Shown here: positions 30,994 through 39,119 of the stretch, one piece after another
How the letters are laid out: each line of letters opens with the position of its first letter
How positions within the stretch are numbered: position 1 is the first letter of the stretch
From: CAZDIO01 sp964505555
GTDB taxonomy: Bacteria; Bdellovibrionota_C; UBA2361; SZUA-149; CAZDIO01
DNA: 43,776 nucleotides
Direction of reading: 5' to 3'
Assembly (NCBI GenBank): GCA_964505555.1
Contig: CAZDIO010000084.1
Coordinates: 1-43,776, forward strand
Notes under the pieces: generated by a model
The model's database searches: none
What the model was told of the DNA's origin: nothing
The model's input: the letters and a program-made list of their open reading frames with translations, nothing else
Made by a program: the position numbers and the translations under genes

Positions 30994-32460
30994 TCAACCA
31001 AAACAATCAGTCAACGCCTTGCGAAGGGCTGAGAAGTGTAAAAACGTTGGGTGTTGAGGATCTGCTTCGCAGTGTTTGGCAAGTTCAAAATATAGAAGGC
31101 CTAAATGTTTATTACTTTCAAGTCCGGCATAGATTTGAGTAATGACTTTGCCCTCAATACCGATTCCTTGTTTCTTGTAAGGAGTGGTGCGAAAGAGAAT
31201 GACCGTTAGGTCCTCTTCAAACTCGCGAAGAAACTCTTCGTAACGGGCAAGGGGAAGGGTTCCAATGCGAAGTGAGGGGACAAGGGATTTAGATTTTGTG
31301 TCTACTAAATAAAGCGCCCCTTTATCGAAGCCACAAGCAGGTATAATCGCCGAGACTAAGAGACGGATCGCTTCAACGGAGATCGTCTCAGGCTCTAGTT
31401 TTGAATACACTGCCGAAAAAAGTTCTTGGATGAGAGGCTCGCACCGATCGGCAAAAGGGTTTTCTTTTGAAAGTACTTTAGCTTTCTTAAGAAAAGGGGT
31501 TTGCTCTCCCGCCTGCTCAATTAATGGAAGAGAAGAGACAACAGAACTTTCTTCCCGATAGGAGGCAAGGATATTATAAACTTTGCCTTTTATGCTATCG
31601 AGAATCGCTGTGCCCCCAAAGGTAGCCAGAGAGTCCTTTGTTGTCTCCCATTTTGCCTGAGCATCTGGATAATTAAGAATATCATGAGTTTCTGCAAAGA
31701 GTTCTGATACTTCACATACCTCACGAAGACTCTTAATAAGACCTTGTGAATCAGTGGTTCCTACTTCTGCCCAACGTTCGCTTTTTTCTGCTACATCAAG
31801 AGCTGCACTAATTTCTTGGCTAATCTGCCATTCGCTTGCAAAGCGCTTGCTGATCTCTGATGGAGAGACACCAACAGAACTTCGCCACTCTGCTTCCATA
31901 TCGTTTTTATTTCTTCGTCTTGCAATGAGTGCTCGGGAGTATACTTGGGGATAGTTCCAGGCAAAGAGGTTCATCGCCAGCTCACGAAAGGCAGAAGCGC
32001 AATATGCGGTATCTGGAGAGAGTTCTACCTTTTCTGCAAGAGTCTCTGCGGTATGCGAACTCAGAAGTGAATGCTGAAGGCGAAGTGCTTGCGATTTGTT
32101 AATTTTGCTTAATTGATGGGAAGAGATCTCTTCAGGAGAAACATTGAGTAGGGATTTTAACAGATCTTTGTCGAGCTTTCGTAGTGCCTCAAATGGATTG
32201 AGAGGATACGTCACCGCCGTGACCGTTTTTAAATTTCTTATACAGTACATAAAGAGCGCCGGATCAGATTTAATGAGTGTGATTACCTCCTCACGATCTT
32301 TTCCGTCACGAAGGGCGCCCTTTACTTCTTTAAGAACAACAGGATTTACTGGGAACCAACTTTCAGCCAGTTTTTTTTGCACCTCCGCAATTGGTCCTAG
32401 CGTGCTAGAGCCAAAGCGTTGGGTTCTTATCTTAGTATTTGGGTTTGGACGAAAGTACAT
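30994..32460 (-). CDS. HDOD-domain signalling protein
   Basis: The 488-aa soluble protein has an N-terminal half (about 35-215) with the HDOD pattern: FPVNPVVLKEVKGALRDG, a LIKSDPALFMYCIRNLKTV helix (the family's DPxLxxxxLRxxN), LNPFEALRKLDKDLLKSLL and a SHTAETLAE helix. HDOD domains are HD-related, generally without the metal-binding HD pair, and act in signalling, stress response or motility. No HD dyad is seen here. The C-terminal half (about 330-480) could be a degenerate GAF-like domain: VSAIIPACGFDKGALYLVDTKSKSLVPSLRIGTLPL is GAF-like. The start is certain: AAGGAGG five nt upstream. It is divergent from the PfkB kinase gene. The partner proteins are unknown. Confidence 0.8.
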   Translation of the reverse strand: MYFRPNPNTKIRTQRFGSSTLGPIAEVQKKLAESWFPVNPVVLKEVKGALRDGKDREEVITLIKSDPALFMYCIRNLKTVTAVTYPLNPFEALRKLDKDLLKSLLNVSPEEISSHQLSKINKSQALRLQHSLLSSHTAETLAEKVELSPDTAYCASAFRELAMNLFAWNYPQVYSRALIARRRNKNDMEAEWRSSVGVSPSEISKRFASEWQISQEISAALDVAEKSERWAEVGTTDSQGLIKSLREVCEVSELFAETHDILNYPDAQAKWETTKDSLATFGGTAILDSIKGKVYNILASYREESSVVSSLPLIEQAGEQTPFLKKAKVLSKENPFADRCEPLIQELFSAVYSKLEPETISVEAIRLLVSAIIPACGFDKGALYLVDTKSKSLVPSLRIGTLPLARYEEFLREFEEDLTVILFRTTPYKKQGIGIEGKVITQIYAGLESNKHLGLLYFELAKHCEADPQHPTFLHFSALRKALTDCFG

Positions 32461-32594
32461 GGCCCTCCTTGGTCATAGGAGATTATCGGCAGAAGTTAGG
32501 AGAAGATTGACGTAAGGCGCCATTTTTTCTCGGAAATTGCTTTCACCTAAAACCTCGTGGTATCAGAGACAATTTTAAAGATCGGAGAAGGGGA

Positions 32595-33584
32595 ATGAAA
32601 AAATACGGTGTTTACGGGATTGGAAACGCAATTATGGACCTCCAGCTTCAAGTGACGGAGGAGCAGTTTGGGAAGCTTGGACTAACAAAAGGAGCGTTCC
32701 AACTTGTTGAGACGGCTCAACAGGAGAGAATTCTCAGTCACTTTCATCACAGCAAGATTCATCAAGCAAGCGGAGGTTCCGCAGCAAACACGATGATTGC
32801 CATTTCTCAGCTCGGCGGAAAAACAGCCTACGGATGTCATGTTGGCTTAGATGACTTTGGGCACAGTTATGTAAACGAGATGAAGATCCTTGGTGTAGAT
32901 CTGCACTGTCTTCCAGATTCAGGGGAGAAAACCGGGAGTTGTGTGATTCTTATTACGCCGGATGCAGAACGAACGATGAATACCCATTTGGGTGCAAGCG
33001 CTCAATTTACTGATATTCATGTTTCTGAAGAACACCTCCGTCAGGCAGAGTGGCTCTACATCGAAGGGTATCTTTTTTCTTCAACAAATGGACAGGCTGC
33101 AGTGAAGAGAGCGGTTACTCTTGCAAAGAAGCATCAAGTAAAGATCGCACTGACAATCTCTGATGCCTTTATCGTTAGTGCTTTTCGTGAACCACTCCAA
33201 TCTTGTATCCATGAAGCAGATCTTATCTTTGCAAATATTAAAGAAGCAGAGAGTTTGGTGGGCGAGGGCACAGAAGAAGAGATATTTTCAAAATATAGAA
33301 AACTCGTTCCCCATGCGATTATGACGATGAGTGCACGAGGTGCTTGGCTATCTTCGGAGGGAGAGGTCTTTCATGTTCCTGCGGTAAAAACCCATGCTAT
33401 TGATGAAACTGGAGCGGGTGATATGTTTGCAGGTGCTTTTCTTTACGGCATTACGCACAATCTCTCTGCAAAACGCTCCGCAGAAGTAGCTTGTCTTCTT
33501 GCGAGCAAAGTTGTCTCGCAGCTTGGACCCCGTCTTGGTGGAGAGGTAAGAGAGTTACCAGAACTAAAAAAGTTTTTTAATTAA
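32595..33584 (+). CDS. PfkB-family sugar/nucleoside kinase (adenosine-kinase-like)
   Basis: The 329-aa protein is a complete ribokinase-like enzyme. PfkB signature 1 is GGSAANTMIAISQLGG (60-75). Signature 2 is DETGAGDMFAGAFLYG (270-285), with catalytic base Asp276 and the GAGD anion hole. The N-terminus (YGVYGIGNAIMDLQLQV) and the early lid strand match the adenosine kinase/PfkB subgroup found widely in proteobacteria. It phosphorylates a sugar or nucleoside with ATP, and the exact substrate cannot be read from sequence alone. The start is supported by GGAGAAGGGGA just upstream. It is monocistronic, convergent with the small genes at 33607-34213. Confidence 0.93.
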   Translation: MKKYGVYGIGNAIMDLQLQVTEEQFGKLGLTKGAFQLVETAQQERILSHFHHSKIHQASGGSAANTMIAISQLGGKTAYGCHVGLDDFGHSYVNEMKILGVDLHCLPDSGEKTGSCVILITPDAERTMNTHLGASAQFTDIHVSEEHLRQAEWLYIEGYLFSSTNGQAAVKRAVTLAKKHQVKIALTISDAFIVSAFREPLQSCIHEADLIFANIKEAESLVGEGTEEEIFSKYRKLVPHAIMTMSARGAWLSSEGEVFHVPAVKTHAIDETGAGDMFAGAFLYGITHNLSAKRSAEVACLLASKVVSQLGPRLGGEVRELPELKKFFN

Positions 33585-33606
33585 GTGGAGTGGGGAGTTC
33601 TTCTTC

Positions 33607-33906
33607 TTATTTACTTACAAACCACAGAAGCATTAACTCAGCCCAGTGTTTGTAGGAGCCATACTTTCCAGATCTCTTTTTTCCCACAATGTTATCGCAT
33701 ATTTTTTCTGGCACCCGACCTTTTTTGATCGCCATCAATTCATTACGAACGCGATTTGATCTATCTTTTGGTTCATACTCACGATAAAGACGAACCGCTT
33801 TTTGATCGTTTCCAGTGCTTGCGGCGTACCGCCGTTGAAAGTCTTGAATTGCAGGAAGAAACTTTAATTCTTGTAGTTCTTCTTCATCATCTGGATCTTT
33901 TTTCAC
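33607..33906 (-). CDS. Small basic hypothetical protein
   Basis: I place the start at GTG 33906, 13 nt beyond the TAG of the upstream gene (33920-33922), with GGAAAGAGAG in between. A longer open frame exists, but its 5' part lies antiframe within the preceding gene and is unlikely to be translated. The product is about 99 aa: an acidic head (DPDDEEELQELKF), then a helical, Arg/Lys-rich body (DFQRRYAAS, VRNELMAIKKGRVPEKICD) and a Trp-rich end (YGSYKHWAELMLLWF). It is probably co-transcribed with the small exported protein upstream. The function is unknown. Confidence 0.55.
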   Translation of the reverse strand: MKKDPDDEEELQELKFLPAIQDFQRRYAASTGNDQKAVRLYREYEPKDRSNRVRNELMAIKKGRVPEKICDNIVGKKRSGKYGSYKHWAELMLLWFVSK

Positions 33907-33919
33907 AGTTCTCTCTTTC

Positions 33920-34213
33920 CTATGGAGTTGGTTTGCTTGATGATGAGAATGCTTCAGGAGTAACCTTATCTGGTGAGAGCTCCACAGCGGACTCTTCGCC
34001 TGTTGGAGAATAGAATCGATAAGAGCCTGAAACGGCAATCCCTTTAGCTTGCACTGCAGGAAGAGATTGTTGAGGGGTATAACAACCAGACATAAAACCA
34101 CATAAAGTTGCAGACGAGACAAAGAGCATCGTATGGACAGGACGATATCCAAGCTCGCGAAGAACGACGCAGGTGAGGAAAGTAATAATAAAAAGGCTCT
34201 TAAGAAGTTTCAT
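33920..34213 (-). CDS. Small exported or lipoprotein-like protein
   Basis: A 97-aa product with two hydrophobic segments: residues 1-18 (MKLLKSLFIITFLTCVVL) and about 28-44 (TMLFVSSATLCGFMSGC). The second ends in MSGC, close to a lipobox, so an internal ATG start (residue 29) giving a lipoprotein is possible. The mature part is short and polar (YTPQQSLPAVQAKGIAVSGS, then a Ser/Pro-rich tail). No domain is recognised. It sits 13 nt upstream of the 33607-33906 gene in the same direction. Confidence 0.5.
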   Translation of the reverse strand: MKLLKSLFIITFLTCVVLRELGYRPVHTMLFVSSATLCGFMSGCYTPQQSLPAVQAKGIAVSGSYRFYSPTGEESAVELSPDKVTPEAFSSSSKPTP

Positions 34214-34318
34214 ATTTCTACTAAAAGTGTAGGTATGTTATCGGATTATCTGGAAAGAAGCTTAACGGGGTATCGGAAGGGCGATAAATAGAGATATTAG
34301 CTATTTATCTTATAGTCT

Positions 34319-34765
34319 ATGGAAGGAAAAAAATTAGTTTTTGCCTGCACGATATTTGTAGTTATCGCATTTGGAGCGTTTCTCTACATCCAATTGGCCC
34401 CTAAAAAAACTGAGATAATAAAGCCTATCAAGATCCTGACCCCTTCAGAACCAACCTGCGGTGGAAGTATCACAAAAAATTGTGAGGTAAATGTCACCGT
34501 CAATGAATGCGATGAGAAAGTTGCACGAAATATGCTCCAAGAACAGCTTGTGGATCCCTTTACTCATCCTTCCTGTCGTCAAGCCCAGGAGGAGCTTGCA
34601 AAGTCGTGTCCGGAAGGATGCTTTCTGGACTACTCCACTTTTTTTAATGTCTCAGGAAAAGCTGAGATCTACTTTGAGCAGGATCCTTCCTCAGAAAAAA
34701 AGTGTGCAGTTTCAGGACGAAGAAAGATAAGAATGCGAGCTACTTGTAAGCGGTCGGAAGGTTAA
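34319..34765 (+). CDS. Membrane-anchored Cys-rich protein, unknown
   Basis: The 148-aa product has a single N-terminal membrane anchor (about 6-27; LVFACTIFVVIAFGAFLYIQL) and a periplasmic domain with eight cysteines (C47, C54 and others up to the end: CDEK, CRQAQ, CPEGC, KKCAVS, TCKRS) that probably pair as disulfides. No family recognised. No ribosome site is seen; the ATG lies six nt after TTATAGTC, so it may be leaderless or start further on. Its last 26 nt overlap the end of the convergent gene 34740-35282. Confidence 0.65.
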   Translation: MEGKKLVFACTIFVVIAFGAFLYIQLAPKKTEIIKPIKILTPSEPTCGGSITKNCEVNVTVNECDEKVARNMLQEQLVDPFTHPSCRQAQEELAKSCPEGCFLDYSTFFNVSGKAEIYFEQDPSSEKKCAVSGRRKIRMRATCKRSEG

Positions 34766-35282
34766 AGAAGCTAAGCGCCTCCCCGGCCTGTGTAATTGCT
34801 TCTTCAATCGGAAGTAAAGAGTATTGCTCTCCCTCATCCTTAGTGAGATCCGATGAGATTGTAAGAACTGTTCTTCCATTCTCCTCTGAGAGTGTTCCGG
34901 TTGCAACCAATTGTTCGATACTCTCTTTTAGAGCGGCTGTTGCACTCCGAGGGGGATCTCCCATACCAAGGAGTTCGTTAAATATCTCATTATAGAGAGC
35001 AGAGGATGGGGGATCTATCTGGTTCAATAGATAAATAACGATGGCATGTTGAAACTCCTCACGATCAATATTTCCTTGAGCATCTGCGGTAAGAATTCTC
35101 TCCATAGCTCCAATAAAGGTAGGAGGAAGAGAGATAGTTTCAAAACGGGAACGCTCGCTTTTTAATATGCCCCCTGATAGGTGAGTTTTATAAAGATATG
35201 CCGTTTCACTAAGGGATTTTTCTATGTTCATCTTTTGAGCAGCAAAATTTGTTGGGTTTGGTCCTTCTACGATGCGTGTCAT
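34740..35282 (-). CDS. Hypothetical soluble protein with EF-hand-like loop
   Basis: The 180-aa protein lacks a signal peptide. It is mostly helical, with one partial EF-hand calcium loop (TADAQGNIDREEF, about 65-77, fits positions 3, 6, 8 and 12 of the loop but not position 1). The repeated acidic helices (LYNEIFNELLGMGD, LKESIEQLVATGTLSEENGR) suggest an all-helical protein. The start has AAGGAG about six nt upstream. It overlaps the tail of the convergent membrane protein gene by 26 nt. The function is unknown; calcium binding is a weak inference. Confidence 0.7.
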   Translation of the reverse strand: MTRIVEGPNPTNFAAQKMNIEKSLSETAYLYKTHLSGGILKSERSRFETISLPPTFIGAMERILTADAQGNIDREEFQHAIVIYLLNQIDPPSSALYNEIFNELLGMGDPPRSATAALKESIEQLVATGTLSEENGRTVLTISSDLTKDEGEQYSLLPIEEAITQAGEALSFFNLPTAYK

Positions 35283-35369
35283 GGTGGTCTCCTTTTAGAG
35301 GTTTCAATAGTATAATCGCTCAAAAAGAAGTTTTAATTCCCGCAGAAATTACTAAGATATCTTTTATTT

Positions 35370-35458
35370 AGAGCCTCTACCAAAATGAACAATCCCTTCC
35401 TGTCGTTGCTTCGCTTCGCTCGCAACGACAGGCGTTTCCATTTTGTTAGAAGCTTTTA
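35370..35458 (+). repeat. MITE-like element with perfect central hairpin, copy 5
   Basis: About 89 bp long. The centre is the perfect palindrome CCTGTCGTTGC (35399-35409) / GCAACGACAGG (35422-35432), around the tandem TTCGC words. The ends are imperfect inverted repeats: AGAGCCTCTACCAAAATGAA (35370-35389) against the reverse complement of 35438-35458, which contains CTTCTAACAAAATGG. Both core and ends match the element at 21911-21982. It begins past the 34740-35282 gene and ends six nt before the stop of the glycosyltransferase gene. Confidence 0.75.
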
Positions 35459-35463
35459 GTTCG

Positions 35464-36561
35464 TTAGTGAATGAGGGAGTTATAAAGCTTGATATGCTGA
35501 AGAGCTGCAACTGAAGGATCCGCGAAGGAACGAAAAGAAGTGGTGATTGGGCTTTGAGGAGGAACTTTTTTTAAGGTTTGAATGCCTTCGGAGATTGTAT
35601 AAGAAAAATCCTCTGGGCGGTTTGAGAATACCTCGATCATTGGATAGTTGGGGATCTTCTCAAAAACTTCACTTACCCCTTCCAATGAACGGGTTACCAC
35701 CGGGACCCCTTCCCGAATTGCTTCTAGAAGAACAGTGGGAATTCCTTCGTTATCAGAAGTTAACAAAAAGAGATCCGCTTGTTCGAGGATAAGGCGAGGG
35801 GTGTCTTGGAAACCTAAAAAGAAGACGTGATTGTTGAGATTTAGTTTACTAACAAGTTGTGTTAGTCGCGCACGCTCAGGTCCTTCTCCTACGATGTAGA
35901 GAGTGGCTTTATCTTTTAGCTCTTCAAACGCACGAATTGCAATATCATAACGTTTAATTGCAACCAGTCTCCCAATCATCACTACCGCAGGACGAGTAAG
36001 TGAGAGACGAGATGGAACAGAGTTCGTTTGGCGTTCAAGAGAGCCAGCAAGGTCTACAACATTATGGATGATCGAGAGTTTAGGAAGAGCAGAATATCCA
36101 AGTTGCGTTGCCAGCGCTTGAGACACACAGATGATTCCTTTTGCTGCATGGCGAGAGAGAAAACGTTGAAGAAAGAGATAAAGCGCCATCTTTATTTGTT
36201 TGATGCCGGAGTGTTTTTCGCTATAGCCATGAAAGGTTGAGACAAATGGAATTTTACTTGTTGAAGAGAGAATAAAACCAAGAATTGTTTCTTTGTAGCC
36301 GTGAGTAACGATGAGGGAGGGTGGTTTTTCCTTTATAAATCCTAACGCCGATCGAATTAAAGAGAGAGAGCCTAAATGCTCCTCAACTACGGTGCATGGG
36401 AGATTTGCGGCTTTAAATTTTTCATAAACCTGCCCCTGATTAAAGAGTAATACTTCAACCGAGATTCCCTGCTCTCTTAATGCAAGAAGCTGAAGATACA
36501 CCTGCACCTCTGCGCCACCCCAAATATCGCCTGAAAGTATGTGGAGGATCTGCTGCGACAT
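35464..36561 (-). CDS. Glycosyltransferase family 4 (GT-B fold)
   Basis: The 365-aa protein starts with the nucleotide-sugar fold LHILSGDIWGGAEVQVYLQLLAL (7-29), with the GGAE acceptor loop. The C-terminal half holds the GT4 markers: VVMIGRLVAIKRYDIAIRAF (about 194-213), LYIVGEGPERARL, HVFFLGFQDTPRLILEQADLFLLTS and DNEGIPTVLLEAIREGVPVV with the EX7E pair. It transfers a sugar with retention of configuration onto a lipid or glycan in the cytosol. No Cys- or membrane-anchor sequence was seen. It is divergent, with a 137-nt gap, from the flippase/GT2 fusion gene, so the two probably act in the same envelope glycoconjugate pathway. Confidence 0.92.
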   Translation of the reverse strand: MSQQILHILSGDIWGGAEVQVYLQLLALREQGISVEVLLFNQGQVYEKFKAANLPCTVVEEHLGSLSLIRSALGFIKEKPPSLIVTHGYKETILGFILSSTSKIPFVSTFHGYSEKHSGIKQIKMALYLFLQRFLSRHAAKGIICVSQALATQLGYSALPKLSIIHNVVDLAGSLERQTNSVPSRLSLTRPAVVMIGRLVAIKRYDIAIRAFEELKDKATLYIVGEGPERARLTQLVSKLNLNNHVFFLGFQDTPRLILEQADLFLLTSDNEGIPTVLLEAIREGVPVVTRSLEGVSEVFEKIPNYPMIEVFSNRPEDFSYTISEGIQTLKKVPPQSPITTSFRSFADPSVAALQHIKLYNSLIH

Positions 36562-36698
36562 TAATTAATCTAAACGTTCTTTTTAGTTTAAGGGTTTGGA
36601 AAACCTGACGGAACCTATTTACACTAGCTTATTTATGATAGATTGTTTAGGGTGACCAGACTAAAATCTGAGCATTTTAATTAGAGATCGATCTAAGG

Positions 36699-38606
36699 GT
36701 GAGTAACATTCAACAAAAATCTCGCAATCCTAGAAAACGGCTTCGTTTCATTAGGGATTTTATTCTTGGTCCCGCTCTCTCTCTTGCTTTTATTCTTTGG
36801 CTGATTAAGTCCGTTGAGAAGGAAGAGGTCTTTGCTCAGGTTCGTTCAGTCGAGGTAACGCACATCATCTTTGCGATTTTGTTGGTAACTTTAAGTTACA
36901 TTATTCGGGCCTACCGCTGGCCATTTTTCTTTAGTCACAATCCCCCCCGTTTCTCCGAATCCTATCGATGCTTAATCCTCGGATTTTTTATGAATAACGT
37001 TTTGCCTGCACGTATGGGCGAGTTTGTGCGCGCCCATCTTGGAGGACGAGCTACAAAGCAAAGTCGAGCCTCGGTGCTTGCGACGATCGCTGGTGAACGT
37101 CTTGCGGATGGTTTGATGATTAGTGCGCTTTTTGTAACACTTTTTTCAATCTGGGCCACCCCTGCAGAGATTGAACAGGGGCGAGAGATTTATTACGTAT
37201 CGTGCGTTTTTGCGTTTTTAGCATTTGCTACAGCGATCGTTCTTTATAATCAGCAAAGAATCTTTCGTTTGCTCCAGAGGCTAAATGATATTTTTCCTGG
37301 GCATCTTTCCAGCTACACCCTTATTCGGGCACGGAGGTTTATTGAGGGGCTTGCCCCGATGTTGCATCCGAAACGTTTTATTGTGATCTTCGCACTTTCG
37401 CTTGTGATCTGGTCTGTTGAGCTTGCGGTGTATTATGAGATGTCACAAGCCTTTCGGCTGTCGATGAATCTGGGTGCGGTGAGTTTATTTCTGGCGGCGG
37501 TCAATTTTAGTTCGCTCATTCCTGCTGCGCCTGGTGGAATCGGTGTGATCGAGGCTTTCTCAACCATGGCGCTTAGTCAGATCGGAATTGATGTTGAAAC
37601 GGCACTTGCGATGGTGGCCGTGCAACATGTGATTCAATATGCGGTTGTTGGTCTGCCGGGAATTTACTTTTTTGTAAGGATGGGAGCAAAGCTTCCTCAA
37701 GCAGATGAAGAAAATGGAGATGGAGAAGAGCTTGCGGAGGAAGTATTCGTTGAAAAAAACGTTCTCTTACAAGAATCTATAGGATCAAGATCGGCTCTTG
37801 AAAGTGAATTGCCTTTTGGAATATCAGCATTGGAAGAAAGCGACATTGAGCTTTCTGTGGTTATTCCTGCGTATAATGAAGAAAATCGTCTTCCGAAAAC
37901 ACTGGTATCGGTGCTTGAGTATTTGCAATCAAAGGGGCGAAGCTTTGAAGTGATCGTAGTTGATGATGGGAGTATGGATCGTACAGCAAAAGTAGTACGA
38001 CAGTTTGAGAGACTCTCCGCACACGTTCGGCTACTGATCTGTCCAAGAAATCGGGGAAAAGGTTTTGCTGTGCGGCTTGGTGTGATGAATGCTCAGGGAA
38101 ATCTTATTCTCTTTAATGATGCAGACGGATCCAGCCCCATTGAGGAGCTTTCCCGGCTAGAAGAGGCGATCTCCAAGGGAGCTCACGTGGCGATAGGTTC
38201 TCGGGCGATGTTTTCAAAGGACACAAAAGTTGAAACGGCATGGTACCGCAAATTCATTGGAAGGATCTTTAATGGAATTGTTAATTCCCTCCTTCTTCCT
38301 GGTATTGCCGATACGCAGTGTGGCTTTAAGCTCTTTACCAAGCCGGTAGCTCGGTATGTATTTTCACAACAACGAGCAGATCGTTTCTCCTTTGATGTTG
38401 AGATCCTCTTTCTTGCAAGAAAAGCTGGATGTCAGATAGCTGAGGTTCCGATTAACTGGACCAATGTTGCGGGCTCAAAAGTAAATCTTGTTCGGGATTC
38501 GTTTCAGATGTTTGTAGATGTGGTTACCTTCCGACTCCGAGATGTCGTCGGCGGCTACGAATCAGCGCCAACATTTCAATCCAACGCTCAGCCGGGGAAG
38601 ATGTAA
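36699..38606 (+). CDS. Fusion of UPF0104 flippase-like membrane domain and GT2 glycosyltransferase
   Basis: The 635-aa protein begins at GTG 36699. The N-terminal domain (about 15-330) is a multi-helix UPF0104/LPG-synthase-TM region with FMNNVLPARMGEFVRAHLGG (97-116), FSSLIPAAPGGIGVIEAFSTM (270-290) and further helices. An acidic linker (336-380) leads into a GT2 domain (about 384-610): VVIPAYNEE, DDGS (422-425), NRGKGFAVRLG, DAD (474-476) and QCGFKLF (540-546), closest by motif to dolichyl/polyprenyl-phosphate glucosyltransferases such as ALG5. GT2 enzymes of that type load a sugar on a lipid carrier, so fusing it to a likely lipid-translocating domain suggests loading and flipping in one polypeptide (inference). 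The start has no clear ribosome site; TAAGG abuts the GTG. It is divergent from the GT4 gene. Confidence 0.9.
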   Translation: MSNIQQKSRNPRKRLRFIRDFILGPALSLAFILWLIKSVEKEEVFAQVRSVEVTHIIFAILLVTLSYIIRAYRWPFFFSHNPPRFSESYRCLILGFFMNNVLPARMGEFVRAHLGGRATKQSRASVLATIAGERLADGLMISALFVTLFSIWATPAEIEQGREIYYVSCVFAFLAFATAIVLYNQQRIFRLLQRLNDIFPGHLSSYTLIRARRFIEGLAPMLHPKRFIVIFALSLVIWSVELAVYYEMSQAFRLSMNLGAVSLFLAAVNFSSLIPAAPGGIGVIEAFSTMALSQIGIDVETALAMVAVQHVIQYAVVGLPGIYFFVRMGAKLPQADEENGDGEELAEEVFVEKNVLLQESIGSRSALESELPFGISALEESDIELSVVIPAYNEENRLPKTLVSVLEYLQSKGRSFEVIVVDDGSMDRTAKVVRQFERLSAHVRLLICPRNRGKGFAVRLGVMNAQGNLILFNDADGSSPIEELSRLEEAISKGAHVAIGSRAMFSKDTKVETAWYRKFIGRIFNGIVNSLLLPGIADTQCGFKLFTKPVARYVFSQQRADRFSFDVEILFLARKAGCQIAEVPINWTNVAGSKVNLVRDSFQMFVDVVTFRLRDVVGGYESAPTFQSNAQPGKM

Positions 38607-38621
38607 CTTCCCCCTGTCACT

Positions 38622-39110
38622 CTAATGTTTCAACGCCTCAAGAATTCCCTGTGGGTCATAGCCTCGCACCACGGTTGCCCCCACCTTTGTTACCGGCACG
38701 CCCCCGCCACCAAGTTGGAGATGCATCGCCGCTCCTTTTTTATCTCGTTCGATATCGTAACGGGTGTAGCGGATATTTTTCTTCTTAAAAAACGATTCTA
38801 ATTCCTGACAGTAGTGACACCACGAGGTAACAAAGATCTCCACCGAGCGGTTACGCTTCGCCGGTGAGGTAGGCGATGAAGTGAATTCTTGCTCGTAATA
38901 ACCTGGGCGATCAGGACGAGGAAGTTTACTAATTGGAGGCAGTGCCTTTGAGTTCTCTACCTGCTTGCGATATTCGGGAGGAATTTTCTCGATAGTATCT
39001 ACATAATGAACATTCCCATTTTCATCTTGATACTTTAAGACCTCTGGAGAAGCAAAGAGGGGTGGAAAATAAAATAGGACACTGAAAACGACAGAAATCA
39101 GAGCTTTCAT
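38622..39110 (-). CDS. Exported DUF4124-glutaredoxin-like protein
   Basis: The 162-aa protein has a signal peptide (1-20, ending LFAS) and then a DUF4124-like strand set (EVLKYQDENGNVHYVDTIEKIPPEYR, about 23-48). After a Pro-rich linker (about 57-85) comes a glutaredoxin-like thioredoxin fold (about 90-160) with the redox motif SWCHYC (C-H-Y-C, 96-101), the cis-Pro region GGGGVPVTKVG (134-144) and the C-terminal GYDPQGILEAL helix. It probably reduces or isomerises disulfides, or senses redox state, in the periplasm. It begins nine nt after the stop of the mntR gene, so it is likely in the same transcript and under the same Mn operators. The start is ATG 39110; its ribosome site (GTAGG) is weak. 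Confidence 0.85.
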   Translation of the reverse strand: MKALISVVFSVLFYFPPLFASPEVLKYQDENGNVHYVDTIEKIPPEYRKQVENSKALPPISKLPRPDRPGYYEQEFTSSPTSPAKRNRSVEIFVTSWCHYCQELESFFKKKNIRYTRYDIERDKKGAAMHLQLGGGGVPVTKVGATVVRGYDPQGILEALKH

Positions 39111-39119
39111 TGTATGAAC

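Noticed and set aside
33907..34152. Extended N-terminus of the 33607 gene
   Set aside because: It overlaps the better-supported 33920-34213 gene in another frame, and a GTG with nearby purine-rich sequence exists at 33906.
21911..35458. Full insertion sequence at the repeat elements
   Set aside because: No transposase is encoded in the window, and the units are under 100 bp.
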